NCBI GenBank assembly: GCA_018433975.1
Contig: JAHDQE010000027.1
Coordinates: 17,461-81,460, forward strand
DNA length: 64,000 nt
Direction: 5' to 3'
From: Ornatilinea sp.
Lineage (GTDB): Bacteria; Chloroflexota; Anaerolineae; Anaerolineales; Anaerolineaceae
Made by a program: the position numbers and the translations under genes. The stretch's first letter is position 1, and each line of letters begins with the position of its first letter. Positions 17,121-26,929 of this stretch are shown piece by piece. The notes beneath the pieces are model-generated. The model saw only the letters and a list, made by a program, of their open reading frames with translations. It did not search any database and was not told the DNA's origin.

Positions 17121-18098
17121 ATGAAAATCGTTATTCTTGGCGCAGGCGGTTGGGGAGCATTGGTAGGCGCTTATCTGGCAGAAGCTGGCGCGGATGTTAC
17201 TTTACTTTTCAGGCGGCAGGCACATGTAGATGAGATATTGCGGAACAAGGGTCACTTGATCATTGAAAAACCGGAAGGAGAAATACGGGTACCGGTCACG
17301 GCCACAACCGACCCAAAGGATGTCACTGAAGCGGATTTAATGATCGTCGCAGTCAAAAATCATGACACGGCCAAGGCCTTGGATGGCGCCAGACATATTA
17401 AGGTGAAAGCCGTGGCGTCTGTTCAGAATGGCCTGGGGCATGGCGAGCGCTTCAAAGAAATTTATCCTGAAGCGGAAATCATCCGGATTGTCAGCCGCGT
17501 GGCGGGTTCTTTGATAGACTACGGTCGTGTCCACCGGGGAGACGATGATTTTCCAACCTGGATTGGGAATCCCTTTGAAGGCGTGACACCTTTGGTCCAG
17601 GAAATTGTCGATTTGTTCAACAAAGCCGGTTTGCCCTGTCAGGCTTCAAAGGATATTGAAGGGGTTGAATGGTGCAAGGTGATCTGGTGGGCGCCTTCAT
17701 CCATTGCGGCAGTATTGTCCCGGCTCCCTCAAACGGAAGTGATGCAGTCCCCGGATTTTGCCTACCTGATGGTGATGATGACCCGTGATATGGTGCGGGT
17801 CGCTCACGCGTTGGGGGTGGAAGTGAAAGATTATTCCACAATTGAGGTGATGGACCGCTGTACGGGTACGATGGAAGAGGGGGTTCAGAGTGTGATCCTG
17901 CATGGAAAAGAGTGGGAAGACCGCGGCGGAAAAGGATACAAACAGGCTATGCTGCTGGATATTGAGCGGGAACGCCGTTCCGAAGTTGAAGACACGGGCG
18001 GTTATATCTGGCGGTTGGCACAGGAGAAAGGCATTGAAGTGCCTTATCTGGACGCGGGATACCGGGTTGTGCGTGGGCTGGAGGCTCGTTTCAAATGA
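17121..18098 (+). CDS. Ketopantoate reductase-like (ApbA/PanE family) oxidoreductase
   Basis: A 325-aa NADPH-type oxidoreductase with N-terminal Rossmann motif ILGAGGWGALVGAYLAEAG, the VAVKNHDTAKAL segment containing the family Lys, and the VQNGLGHGE motif. PanE proper reduces 2-dehydropantoate in CoA synthesis, but many catabolic paralogues exist and no pan genes are near, so the reaction should be read as reduction or oxidation of some 2-oxo/2-hydroxy acid. ATG 17121 is preceded by AAGGAG. The stop overlaps the start of the next gene by 4 nt (ATGA), indicating tight coupling to the lactonase-like enzyme. Confidence 0.82.
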   Translation: MKIVILGAGGWGALVGAYLAEAGADVTLLFRRQAHVDEILRNKGHLIIEKPEGEIRVPVTATTDPKDVTEADLMIVAVKNHDTAKALDGARHIKVKAVASVQNGLGHGERFKEIYPEAEIIRIVSRVAGSLIDYGRVHRGDDDFPTWIGNPFEGVTPLVQEIVDLFNKAGLPCQASKDIEGVEWCKVIWWAPSSIAAVLSRLPQTEVMQSPDFAYLMVMMTRDMVRVAHALGVEVKDYSTIEVMDRCTGTMEEGVQSVILHGKEWEDRGGKGYKQAMLLDIERERRSEVEDTGGYIWRLAQEKGIEVPYLDAGYRVVRGLEARFK

Positions 18099-18919
18099 TC
18101 ATTGATTCGCATTTGCATGTCTGGGTGCAAAAACCGGATCAATATCCCTGGCAGCCTATTGGAGGGTACATCCCGGAGAACGAGGCTCCCGTTGAAAAGT
18201 ATCTGGAAGTCATGGATGCAGAGAGTGTGGACCGGGCTGTTCTGGTACAGCCAACCCCTTATGGTTGGGATAACTCGTATTTGCTGGATTCGTCCACGGC
18301 ACACCCCGACCGGTTCCGAACTGTCTGCCTGGTGGACCCGCTGTCAGAAGGTGTGGCTGGGAAGCTGGCGGATCTGGTCGCGGAAGGTGCAAACGGAGTG
18401 CGGATAAACTGGCACCTCCAGCCGGTTGAGATATGGGAAGAGAATCTGCATCATCAGGCGTTGTGGCAGTGTGCTCAGGAGCTGGATATCCCCATTTGCT
18501 TGCAGTTGACCCCCGAGTATATTCCTCTGGTGCGGAAAATGGCCATTAACTATTCCGGGGTAAAAGTTGTGATGGATCACCTGGGAAGGCCGAAGTCGGG
18601 TTGTTTGCCGGAGGATAGAACCTTCCGGAGTCTTTTAAAACTCTCTCAATTCCCGAACCTGTATATCAAGTTGTCCGGAATGAATTATTACTCGCAGGAG
18701 GCGGCCCCTTATCGGGATACCTGGCCGCTGTTGCAGGCTGTTCATGCCAACTTTGGTTCACAACGCTGTATGTGGGGCTCGGATTTTCCCTTTGTAATGG
18801 AACATTGGGCATATTCTGATTTGCTGCACACGTTAAAGACTCAACTGAATTTTTCAACAGATGCGTTGATCTGGATATTGGGGAAAACCGCCCGCTTGCT
18901 GTGGTGGAAAGAGGAATGA
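18095..18919 (+). CDS. Amidohydrolase family 2 (lactonase-like TIM barrel)
   Basis: A 274-aa metal-dependent hydrolase of the Amidohydro_2 family (2-pyrone-4,6-dicarboxylate hydrolase / L-fuconolactonase / sugar lactonase relatives). The N-terminal metal motif is His6-x-His8 (IDSHLHVW). Further motifs are MDHLGRPKSG in the barrel and the C-terminal MWGSDFPFVMEH containing the conserved Asp. It starts within the stop of the PanE-like gene. Opening a lactone or decarboxylating an oxo-acid ring are the known reactions; the exact substrate is not visible. Confidence 0.85.
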   Translation: MIIDSHLHVWVQKPDQYPWQPIGGYIPENEAPVEKYLEVMDAESVDRAVLVQPTPYGWDNSYLLDSSTAHPDRFRTVCLVDPLSEGVAGKLADLVAEGANGVRINWHLQPVEIWEENLHHQALWQCAQELDIPICLQLTPEYIPLVRKMAINYSGVKVVMDHLGRPKSGCLPEDRTFRSLLKLSQFPNLYIKLSGMNYYSQEAAPYRDTWPLLQAVHANFGSQRCMWGSDFPFVMEHWAYSDLLHTLKTQLNFSTDALIWILGKTARLLWWKEE

Positions 18920-18943
18920 TATCAAAGAGAAGGAGCATATTGG

Positions 18944-20263
18944 GTGGCCTTGTTAATTAAGAACGGTAAGGTTTGGGCAGAGAATGAACTTCGTGATCTA
19001 TCGATTTTGATCAATGAAGAGGGCATCATTACCGGTCTTCTGGATGCCCAAATCGACATGTCGGAATTGGATTGTGAAGTGATGGATGCGGCCGGGAGTT
19101 GGATCTTCCCCGGTGGGATAGATATCCATGCTCATATCCAGGATGGAGCCGAAACTTTTTGCTCCGGTACCCGTGCGGCCGCCAGGGGCGGGATTACAAC
19201 CGTTCTGGATATGCCGCCCTTCAAGACCACAACCAATCGAAAACAATGTCTTACCCGGCGTGAATGGGCGGAGCGGGAATGTGTAACCGACTTTGGCCTC
19301 ACCGGAGGGATTGTCATTGACCGGGAAGACCTTTTTCAGATGAATGAGGTCGCCGAGTTCGGAGTGGGACAGTTTAAAGTCTTTATGTTGTCGGATCCTC
19401 CGGTAGATTTGTTGTGGGAGGCGGTAAAAACGGCTGCCCACACAGGGATGCGGCTCACCGTGCACATGGAAGAACCGGCATTGCTCGGAAAAGTGAACTG
19501 GGATGATCCCCTGGGCTTTCCAAAAGCAAATCCGCCGGTTGCCGAGAATGTCGCCACGGCGAAAATGCTGGAAATGGCGCGCGCGGCGGGGGCGCCGATT
19601 CACGTCTGTCATGTTTCCTCTGCCCGGACTGCTGAATTGATCGATATCTACAAGGCCTGGGGAACCGATGTCTCCGCGGAAACGACGCCTCATTACCTGT
19701 TGTTGAATGAGGAAGAATTTTTCGTTCAGGGAGATCGGGTGGTGGCAACGCCCGCCTTACGAACGAAAACGGATAATGAATTGCTCTGGCAGGCACTGCG
19801 GGATGGGGTGATTGATGTAGTCATCAGCGATCATTTCCTGGGAGCTTTACCGGATCCGGAAAAACCCCGTCCGGCGCCACAGGATGCCGAACCGGGAATT
19901 GCCGGGCTTGAGCTTTCTCTGCCGCTGCTTTTCAGCAAAGGTGTTAAAAGTGGCGAGATTTCGATGAAGCGCTTTGTTGAAGTGACTTCCACTGCCCCCG
20001 CAAAATTGCTGGGCATGGATGCGAGGAAAGGTCGGATTGCTACCGGTGCAGATGCGGATCTGGTGATCCTGGATCCGCTTAAAACCTGGCGGGTGAAAGA
20101 TTTTGGTTCTGATTCCAGAGTTTCAACGCTTCCTTACGAGGGATGGGAACTTCAGGGGTATGTGGATGCGACCCTTGTACGGGGCCGGAGGATCTGGAAT
20201 GGAAAAGAAATTATTGCGGACTGTGGATGGGGCGAATATATCCCGGCAAAACGGTCACATTGA
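18944..20263 (+). CDS. Cyclic amidohydrolase (dihydroorotase/allantoinase/hydantoinase type)
   Basis: A 439-aa ring-opening amidase. All binuclear metal ligands of the family are visible: His62 and His64 (IDIHAHI), the carbamylated Lys145 (GQFKVFM), His174 (VHMEE), His223 (VCHVSS) and Asp296 (VISDHF). Such enzymes open five- or six-membered cyclic amides such as dihydropyrimidines, hydantoins, allantoin or dihydroorotate. The start is GTG 18944, supported by AAGGAG at 18930-18935; no ATG is nearby. Its neighbours (deaminase-like amidohydrolases and a molybdenum hydroxylase) point to N-heterocycle degradation rather than pyrimidine synthesis. Confidence 0.88.
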   Translation: MALLIKNGKVWAENELRDLSILINEEGIITGLLDAQIDMSELDCEVMDAAGSWIFPGGIDIHAHIQDGAETFCSGTRAAARGGITTVLDMPPFKTTTNRKQCLTRREWAERECVTDFGLTGGIVIDREDLFQMNEVAEFGVGQFKVFMLSDPPVDLLWEAVKTAAHTGMRLTVHMEEPALLGKVNWDDPLGFPKANPPVAENVATAKMLEMARAAGAPIHVCHVSSARTAELIDIYKAWGTDVSAETTPHYLLLNEEEFFVQGDRVVATPALRTKTDNELLWQALRDGVIDVVISDHFLGALPDPEKPRPAPQDAEPGIAGLELSLPLLFSKGVKSGEISMKRFVEVTSTAPAKLLGMDARKGRIATGADADLVILDPLKTWRVKDFGSDSRVSTLPYEGWELQGYVDATLVRGRRIWNGKEIIADCGWGEYIPAKRSH

Positions 20264-20290
20264 GATGAATACTTATATTAGGAGAGAAAA

Positions 20291-21709
20291 ATGACGGTTG
20301 AATTATTGATTAAAAATGGTACGGTGATCACCATGGATGCGGAACGCCGGGTGATAGAGAATTGTGATGTCGCGGTGAGTGGCGGCAGGATCGTTGAGAT
20401 TGGCCAGGGCCTGGAATACGAAGCGGAAAAGACGTTGGATGCGGCTGGATGCGTGGTTTGTCCCGGTTTGATCAATGGTCATTCGCACGTCTATCAATCC
20501 CTGATTGAAGGTCTGGGCTACGACATGCATTTCGACCCGTGGAACTGGCGGTTCCTTTTCCCGGTGGTATCCAAAGTGAACCCCGGGAACGCGAAAGCCG
20601 GCGCGGCGCTCGCAGCTCTGGAGCTGATCAAAAACGGCGTAACGACCATTTCGGATCACTGGTATCTGCATACCGATATGGACAATATTTACCGGGTAAC
20701 CGAGACGTTTGACGAGGCGGGCCTGAGAGCTCAAATGGTGTTTGGTCTGCTGGATCAAACCTTCGCAGGCGAGCGCACCGACTCGGAATATATGACCATG
20801 ATCCAGAGCGAAGAAAAGCTGTTGGAAGAAGCTCGCCGCTATTACGATACCTGGCATGGCACCCGGCGGACCACTGTGGCGCTGGGCCCCGGGTCCACCG
20901 AGGATATCAGCGAGAGCCTGATGCTGAAGACGGTCCAGCTCAGTAAAGAACTGGACATTAATGTGAGCACCCATGTGGCCGGATGGATTGAGATTAACAG
21001 CTACACCATCCGCCGGTTTGGAGAACGGGACCTGGAGCATTTCCACACGCTTGGGCTGACCGGCCCGCGGGGAGTGATGTTCCACGCCGTATGGCTCTCC
21101 GACCGGGAGATTGAAATTATTGCTACCACCGGCACCAAAGTGGTGCACTGCCCGATTGCCAATGCCTATCTGGGCTATGGAATTTCTCCGGTCAGCCGGA
21201 TGTTGAGCCTGGGTGTTGCGGTTGGGTTGGGTACGGATGGTGCGGCAAGTTACACCTACGATATGTTGGAAGTCGCGCGGACGGCCGGTATGCTGCAGAA
21301 AGCCACCAAACTGGATGCGGAAGCCGTTACCGCCGAAGAACTCATGGAAATGCTGACCGTGAATGGCGCGAAGGTTCTGGGTATCGAAGATGAGGTGGGA
21401 GCGTTGGCCGTAGGCAAGCAGGCCGACTTGATCGTTGTGGACTATAAACAACCCCATCTTCTTCCGGTGGGCCGTTGGCTTCCCAAGCTGATCTACAGCG
21501 CGAGAGGGAGTGATGTGATCCATACGGTGGTGGCAGGTCGTGTATTGATGGAAGATCGAAAAGTGCTGTCGATGGACGAGGAGAAAGTAATGGCGGAAGC
21601 CCTGTCTTCACGGGAAGATTTGATTGAGCGTGCAGGGCAGGAAACCAGAGATTTGCTGACAATGCCCTGGCCAAAGAGCGGTCCGGCGTGGCGGTCTATT
21701 GTCAAGTAG
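20291..21709 (+). CDS. Amidohydrolase, MTA/SAH deaminase-chlorohydrolase type (copy 2)
   Basis: A 472-aa relative of copy 1 (9198). It starts with the beta-domain MTVELLIKNGTVITMDAE and has His64-x-His66 (NGHSHVYQS), a central STHVAG, a later FHAVW and GLGTDGA, together giving the mononuclear metal site. The HAPYSC segment of true MTA/SAH deaminases is replaced by GPGSTEDIS, so the aromatic-base pocket differs and its substrate is probably distinct from copies 1 and 3. GGAGAG precedes ATG 20291. It lies between the ring-opening amidase and the Mo-hydroxylase gene. Confidence 0.83.
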   Translation: MTVELLIKNGTVITMDAERRVIENCDVAVSGGRIVEIGQGLEYEAEKTLDAAGCVVCPGLINGHSHVYQSLIEGLGYDMHFDPWNWRFLFPVVSKVNPGNAKAGAALAALELIKNGVTTISDHWYLHTDMDNIYRVTETFDEAGLRAQMVFGLLDQTFAGERTDSEYMTMIQSEEKLLEEARRYYDTWHGTRRTTVALGPGSTEDISESLMLKTVQLSKELDINVSTHVAGWIEINSYTIRRFGERDLEHFHTLGLTGPRGVMFHAVWLSDREIEIIATTGTKVVHCPIANAYLGYGISPVSRMLSLGVAVGLGTDGAASYTYDMLEVARTAGMLQKATKLDAEAVTAEELMEMLTVNGAKVLGIEDEVGALAVGKQADLIVVDYKQPHLLPVGRWLPKLIYSARGSDVIHTVVAGRVLMEDRKVLSMDEEKVMAEALSSREDLIERAGQETRDLLTMPWPKSGPAWRSIVK

Positions 21710-21748
21710 TCTGTTTGTACAGCATGTTTTACAACCAACGGAGGAAAT

Positions 21749-24529
21749 ATGACCGATAAGATCATCTCCATTACGGTAAATGGCACGCATTTTGATGTGG
21801 AGCCGGTTTATCAGGATTGGACCCTTGCACGGTATTTGCGTGAGGTTCTTAAGCTGACCGGAACGAAACAGGGCTGTGATAATGAGGGCACCTGTGGATT
21901 GTGCAAGGTCATTATTGATGGAAAAGCCCGGCAGTCCTGCAAAATGAAAATGTCCCGCCTGGATGGAACAAAAATTGAAACCATTGAAAGCCTGGCAATG
22001 GACGGAAAGATTCCGCATCCCTTGATTCAAACCGTTATCCAGGATGGTATTTTTCAATGTGGGTATTGTGCACCTGGGGCACTAATGTCTGCCAAAGCGC
22101 TGCTGGACCAGAATTTGTTGCCAACCGATGAGGAAATATCCCGAGCGGTTTCCGGTACGCTCTGCCGTTGTGCAGGCCTGAACCGGATAGACCGCTCCAT
22201 CCGGCGCGCGGCGGCTATTTTGCGTGGCGACCAGGCCAGCACATGGACAGAGGAAGACACAGCCAACGAGTACATGATGCTCGAAAAGTTGACCGGGAAG
22301 CTGGTGTTCACCAACGATCTAAGCTTTGACGGAATGCTCTATGCCAGCGCACTGCGGGCGAATGTGCCGCACGGCCTGGTGCGGAAAGTGGATATTGCCA
22401 AAGCCGAGAAGATGCCCGGCATTGTCAAAGTTCTGACGAGCAAAGACGTGCCCGGTAAAAATATCTTTGGCGTGATTGATGCGGACCAGCCCATTTTTTG
22501 CGATGAAATTGTGCGCTATGTTGGCGACACCCTGGCTCTTGTGGTAGGAGAGACCCCCGAGCAGGTGCAGGCCGCCCTGGATGCGATTGAAGCAGAGATT
22601 GAGCCCCTGCCCGTCATCAGCAGCATTGATGAAGCGCTTGCCCCGGATGCTCCTGTCCTGCACCCGCGTTTGAAACAGGTTTATCCCGACAAGCCCAATG
22701 TCCTTAAACATTTCCATGTTTCCAAGGGAGATATTGAAAAAGGGTTCGCGGAAGCGGATTTGATCCTGGAGGAAGATTATTCTGTCCCCTTTATCGAACA
22801 CGCCTATATGGAAACCGAAACCAGCATTGGCGTGGTGGAAGCGGATGGCACCTACAAGATTTATGTCGGCAGCCAGGGGCCGACGGACGACCGCCATCAG
22901 GTTGCTGCTGCGCTGGGAGTGGATGAGGAAAAGGTTGAGATTGCGCATATGTATATGGGCGGCGGCTTTGGCGGGAAAGAGGATATCTCCGGGCAGATCC
23001 ATGCCATCCTTGCGGCCAATGCGACCGGCAGGCCGGTTAAAGTGCACTGGAGCCGGAAGGAATCCCTTCTGGTCAGTTATAAACGGCATGCGGCTCAATT
23101 GCACTACAAAATGGGGATGAGCCGCGAAGGTAAACTGGTTGCCGCGGATATTCAAATCTATGGCGATACCGGCGCGTATGCTTCTGCCGGGGAGGCGGTG
23201 CTTTTCAGGATGATGGCCTTTGCCTGCGGCCCGTATGAAGTGCCCAACGTGGAAGTGAACACGTATGCCGTGCATACCAATAACCCGCCCTGTGGAGCTT
23301 TCCGCGGTTATGGAAGCCCTCAGGTAGCGTTTGCCGCGGAAACCCATTTGCAGCGTATGATCCGGCAGCTTGGGCTGGACCCGATGGAAGTCCGTCTGAA
23401 TAACGCCCTGGATTTTGGACGGGCGACAATTACCGGCGATGTGCTTACCCCTGCTGTGGGGTCGGGAATGATCGACTGTCTGACCGCGGTCAAGCAGGAA
23501 CTGGAAAAGACGCCCAGGCCTGAAGTGGGCCCGGATGAGAAGTTTGGAATGGGGATTGCAGCTGGCTATAAAAATGTCGGGTTGGGGTCCAACATTCCCG
23601 ATATGTCCGGCGCGTCCGTTTCATTGGAAGCGGATGGCGTTTTTCTGGCGCGGCACGGTGCGGCAGATATGGGCCAGGGCTCTAACCAGGTGGTCGCTTT
23701 GATTACCGCCAGGGTATTGGGTGTTCCGGTTTCTATGGTCCGGGTCCATACCGGGGATACAAAATTTGATCCGCTTGGTGGAATGACCACGGCCTCCCGC
23801 GCCACATTCCTTTCGGGGAATGCTGCTTTGTTGGCTGTTGAAGGCTTCAAGAAAAAGCTATGGGACGCCCTGTCTCAGGAATTTTCCGTTTCGCCGGATG
23901 ACCTGGTGATCCGCGAGGGTGCTTTTGTCAACCGGGAGACCGGACGGCAGTATATCACCGTAAAAGAGCTGGCTCAGGGAAGCGAGCGTTTTGAGTATGA
24001 GGCACAATATAAAGCGCCCACCACGCAGCCGCCGTCGGCTTACTCGGAATCCTATCCGGAAGTCCCCGAAGCTCCCATGCACTTTGCCTACGATTTTGGC
24101 GCGCAGGCTGTTATGCTGGCCGTCAACGAAAAAACGGGAGAGGTGCGTGTGTTGAAGATAATCGCCGCGCATGATGCCGGGACTCCATTGATTTACAAAA
24201 ATGTGATCGGACAGATTGAAGGGGCCGCGGTTCAGGGGCTGGGTTATGCATTGAGCGAACGCTTTGAATTGGAGGATGGGGTTCCTGCATCGCTTCGCCT
24301 TAAGGATTTAGGCCTGCTTCGCTTCCGGGATATCCCGGAGATTGTTCCGATTATTATTGATACCCCGCATCAGAAGGGGCCTTTCGGTGCGAAAGGAATG
24401 GGCGAACTCGCCCTTACCCCTACGGCGCCTGCTGTGGCGAATGCGATCTTTGATGCTTTGGGGATCTGGATTAAAGATCTGCCAATTACCCAGGAGAAAA
24501 TCCTGGATGCGCTTCAGAAACAAAGTTGA
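21749..24529 (+). CDS. Xanthine dehydrogenase-family molybdenum hydroxylase, fused 2Fe-2S and molybdopterin subunits
   Basis: A 926-aa fusion. Residues 1-165 form the small subunit with two 2Fe-2S clusters: Cys43, Cys49, Cys52, Cys64 (plant-type) and Cys104, Cys107, Cys139, Cys141 (CGYC...CRC). From about 176 it continues as the molybdopterin subunit with GGGFGGKED, the AFRGYGSPQ loop and the catalytic Glu886 in KGMGELALTPTAP. The FAD subunit normally lying between these is absent from the polypeptide and from the window, so electrons must leave to another acceptor, as in aldehyde oxidoreductase (Mop) type enzymes. It hydroxylates an N-heterocycle or aldehyde; context favours a purine- or pyrimidine-like ring. 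GGAGG precedes ATG 21749. Confidence 0.93.
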   Translation: MTDKIISITVNGTHFDVEPVYQDWTLARYLREVLKLTGTKQGCDNEGTCGLCKVIIDGKARQSCKMKMSRLDGTKIETIESLAMDGKIPHPLIQTVIQDGIFQCGYCAPGALMSAKALLDQNLLPTDEEISRAVSGTLCRCAGLNRIDRSIRRAAAILRGDQASTWTEEDTANEYMMLEKLTGKLVFTNDLSFDGMLYASALRANVPHGLVRKVDIAKAEKMPGIVKVLTSKDVPGKNIFGVIDADQPIFCDEIVRYVGDTLALVVGETPEQVQAALDAIEAEIEPLPVISSIDEALAPDAPVLHPRLKQVYPDKPNVLKHFHVSKGDIEKGFAEADLILEEDYSVPFIEHAYMETETSIGVVEADGTYKIYVGSQGPTDDRHQVAAALGVDEEKVEIAHMYMGGGFGGKEDISGQIHAILAANATGRPVKVHWSRKESLLVSYKRHAAQLHYKMGMSREGKLVAADIQIYGDTGAYASAGEAVLFRMMAFACGPYEVPNVEVNTYAVHTNNPPCGAFRGYGSPQVAFAAETHLQRMIRQLGLDPMEVRLNNALDFGRATITGDVLTPAVGSGMIDCLTAVKQELEKTPRPEVGPDEKFGMGIAAGYKNVGLGSNIPDMSGASVSLEADGVFLARHGAADMGQGSNQVVALITARVLGVPVSMVRVHTGDTKFDPLGGMTTASRATFLSGNAALLAVEGFKKKLWDALSQEFSVSPDDLVIREGAFVNRETGRQYITVKELAQGSERFEYEAQYKAPTTQPPSAYSESYPEVPEAPMHFAYDFGAQAVMLAVNEKTGEVRVLKIIAAHDAGTPLIYKNVIGQIEGAAVQGLGYALSERFELEDGVPASLRLKDLGLLRFRDIPEIVPIIIDTPHQKGPFGAKGMGELALTPTAPAVANAIFDALGIWIKDLPITQEKILDALQKQS

Positions 24530-24544
24530 TTCAGGAGGAAAAAA

Positions 24545-25324
24545 ATGCGTTTAGAAAATAAGGTTGTGCTCTTTATCGGTGCGGGTGAACATCTTGGAAG
24601 AAGTGCTCCACTGCTCTTTGCGCAGGAAGGGGCCAAAATCGTGATCGTTGCCCGGCGCGAACATGTGCTGGAAGAAACGGCAGAAATGATCCGCGGAAAA
24701 GGCGGTGAGGTGACGGTTTGTCCGGGAAGCGCGACCAATCCGGAAGACATTGAGCGCATGATCCGCACCACGGTGGATACTTATGGCAGGCTGGATGTCC
24801 TGTATAACAATATCGGCGGGGGTTGGGTCGAACTGGATAAAAAACTCCATGAGATTTCTGACCAGGCCTATGAACGGATCGTCGCATCCAATTTAACGGC
24901 GGTCTTCAACACCTGCAAAGCAGCTGTGATTCAGTTCTTGAAACAGGGCCATGGCGGTTCCATTGTCAATGTTGTGGCTTCCGAACATGTCCGCAGAATG
25001 GCGAACCCTCTTTATGCGTATACTAAAGCGGGCATGATTGAAATGTCAAAAAACATGGCAAATGATTACCTGGATGACGGCATCCGGGTGAATTGTCTTT
25101 TGCCGGGGCTGTTTGTGTATGAAGCGGTGAAAAATCCGGTTGTGAAACCTATTCCCACACCGTTGATTCGCCGGCTGCCCAGGACGGAACGCCAGGGTGA
25201 CCCGGCCGATCTGGCTTATGCCGGGTTGTTCTTTGCCAGCGATGAATCCAGCTTTATCACCGGCCAGACGATTGCGGTAGATGGTGGAGATGATATGAAG
25301 CTGGTGGATCTGGTATTGGATTAA
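24545..25324 (+). CDS. Short-chain dehydrogenase/reductase (SDR 3), atypical cofactor loop
   Basis: A 259-aa SDR starting 15 bp after the Mo-hydroxylase, with AGGAGG before ATG 24545. The usual TGxxxGxG is changed to IGAGEHLG (11-18), but NNIG (88-91), Ser146 (VVASEH), Tyr157 and Lys161 (YAYTK) are intact, so it should still be active. The C-terminus has the common TGQTIAVDGG. A stable stem-loop follows before the aldehyde dehydrogenase. Substrate unknown. Confidence 0.85.
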   Translation: MRLENKVVLFIGAGEHLGRSAPLLFAQEGAKIVIVARREHVLEETAEMIRGKGGEVTVCPGSATNPEDIERMIRTTVDTYGRLDVLYNNIGGGWVELDKKLHEISDQAYERIVASNLTAVFNTCKAAVIQFLKQGHGGSIVNVVASEHVRRMANPLYAYTKAGMIEMSKNMANDYLDDGIRVNCLLPGLFVYEAVKNPVVKPIPTPLIRRLPRTERQGDPADLAYAGLFFASDESSFITGQTIAVDGGDDMKLVDLVLD

Positions 25325-25344
25325 AAGATGGGATTGTAAATCGC

Positions 25345-25383
25345 TGACTGGTCCCGGGAGGATTTTTGCCCGGGCAGCAGTCA
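25345..25383 (+). terminator. Stem-loop between SDR 3 and aldehyde dehydrogenase genes
   Basis: Outer arms TGACTG/CAGTCA and inner arms CCCGGG/CCCGGG form a two-part stem of 12 paired bases with a T-rich loop; no T-run follows immediately. It may attenuate or stabilise the upstream mRNA rather than fully end it. Confidence 0.5.
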
Positions 25384-25440
25384 TGCGTTAAAAAATATTT
25401 CATCGTGTTGTAGAATGAAAAATTACCGGGAGTGTGACTT

Positions 25441-26823
25441 ATGTCAGAATTAATTCAGGAGCTTGTGCAAAAGGCAAAAGCAGCTCAGAAAATTGTGGAA
25501 TTCTGGACGCAGGAACAGGTGGACGAAATGGTGGCCGCGGCAGGTTGGCAGGCCTATAAAAACGCAGAAATTTGTGCGCGCTTGGCTTATGAAGAAACCG
25601 GTATGGGGGTATACCAGGATAAGCTGGTCAAGCACCAGAAAAAGACATTGGGCGCGCTGCGCGATTTAGATGGCGTGAAGACGGTGGGTCTGATCGAGGA
25701 AGACGAGGCCCGTGGGTTGCTGAAGTTTGCCAAACCGGTGGGTGTGATTGGCGCGCTGACGCCGGTTACCAATGCCAGCGCGACCATTCCGGGGAATTGT
25801 CTGCCCATGTTAAAAACCCGTAATGCCGTCATCTTTGCGCCCCATCCGCACGCGAAAAAAACTTGTAAATTGAATGTGGAGATCATGCGCAAAGGACTCG
25901 AACAGGTTGGCGCACCGGCGGATTTGATCCAGTGTATTGAAGAACCCACCATTGAGCTGACTCAGGGTCTGATGAAAGCGGTGGATTTGGTGGTCGCTAC
26001 CGGTGGAGCGGGTATGGTCAAGGCGGCCTATTCGAGCGGGAAGCCGGCTTACGGTGTCGGGGCCGGAAATTCGGTCACCATTGTAGATGAAACAGCCGAC
26101 CTGGCGGATGCTGCTAGAAAGATCTTCCTCAGCAAAACCTTTGATTTTGCGACTTCCTGTTCTTCCGAAAATTCGGCAGTCATTCAGGAATCTGTTTTTG
26201 ATGAAATGCTGCTCAAGTTGAAGGAAAATGGGGGCTACCTGTGCAGCCCGGCAGAAAAGGTCCAGCTTCAGAAAGCGATGTGGCCGGATGGCGTTCATCT
26301 GAATAAAAACATTGTTGCCCAGAGTGTGGATGTCATTGCGGATATCGCGGGGCTTGATCTTCCGGAAGGCTCTAAATTCCTGATGGTGATGGGTGAGGCC
26401 ATTGGCCCCGAAGATCTGTTTTCGGGGGAAAAACTATCCGTTGTGCTGACGCTGTGGAAGTATGATGATTTCGAAGAAGCGCTGGATTATATCCAGAGGA
26501 TTACTGCTTATAGCGGATCAGGGCATAGCTGCGGCATTCACACCACCCGGGAAGACCGGATTCGGAAATTAGGGGAAAGCGCGCGGGTCAGCCGGATTAT
26601 GGTGCGCCAACCGCAGGCTTATGGCAACAGTGGAAATTATGATAACGGGATGCCCATAACCCTGACGTTGGGCTGTGGCACCTGGGGCAACAATATCACC
26701 ACAGAAAATATTTATTGGAAGCATTTTCTCAATGTAACCTGGGTTGCCAAACCCATTACCCCGGTTGTTCCGGACCAGGAAAAACTTTTTGGGGCACATT
26801 GGAACAAGTACGGAAGGGATTAA
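25441..26823 (+). CDS. Aldehyde dehydrogenase, CoA-acylating type
   Basis: A 460-aa ALDH-superfamily enzyme. The catalytic Cys240 lies in KTFDFATSCSSENSAVI, the pattern of acylating enzymes (EutE, PduP, AdhE N-domain, sulfoacetaldehyde dehydrogenase), which form an acyl-CoA from aldehyde, NAD and CoA; the general-base Glu of hydrolytic ALDHs is not seen. VVATGGAGMVKAAYSSGKPAYGVGAGN is the typical cofactor-binding region of this group. It is followed after 106 bp by a transketolase. The aldehyde could be released by an aldolase or transketolase in the cluster. I cannot separate acetaldehyde, glycolaldehyde or a substituted aldehyde. Confidence 0.83.
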   Translation: MSELIQELVQKAKAAQKIVEFWTQEQVDEMVAAAGWQAYKNAEICARLAYEETGMGVYQDKLVKHQKKTLGALRDLDGVKTVGLIEEDEARGLLKFAKPVGVIGALTPVTNASATIPGNCLPMLKTRNAVIFAPHPHAKKTCKLNVEIMRKGLEQVGAPADLIQCIEEPTIELTQGLMKAVDLVVATGGAGMVKAAYSSGKPAYGVGAGNSVTIVDETADLADAARKIFLSKTFDFATSCSSENSAVIQESVFDEMLLKLKENGGYLCSPAEKVQLQKAMWPDGVHLNKNIVAQSVDVIADIAGLDLPEGSKFLMVMGEAIGPEDLFSGEKLSVVLTLWKYDDFEEALDYIQRITAYSGSGHSCGIHTTREDRIRKLGESARVSRIMVRQPQAYGNSGNYDNGMPITLTLGCGTWGNNITTENIYWKHFLNVTWVAKPITPVVPDQEKLFGAHWNKYGRD

Positions 26824-26929
26824 TTGGGTATACTATAGGCTATGTGGGATGAGTTGCTCTTGGAAGAGATATCAATCTCCTGCTGAACGGTGCGCATTGA
26901 ACTTTACTTTTATGAATAAGGAACAATAA

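Noticed and set aside
20303..21523. 406-codon open frame antisense to amidohydrolase copy 2
   Set aside because: It mirrors the codon pattern of a clear enzyme gene; the protein is His/Arg/Gln-rich without recognisable domains.
22319..23347. 342-codon open frame antisense to the Mo-hydroxylase
   Set aside because: Shadow of a strongly conserved coding region; no SD or known motif.
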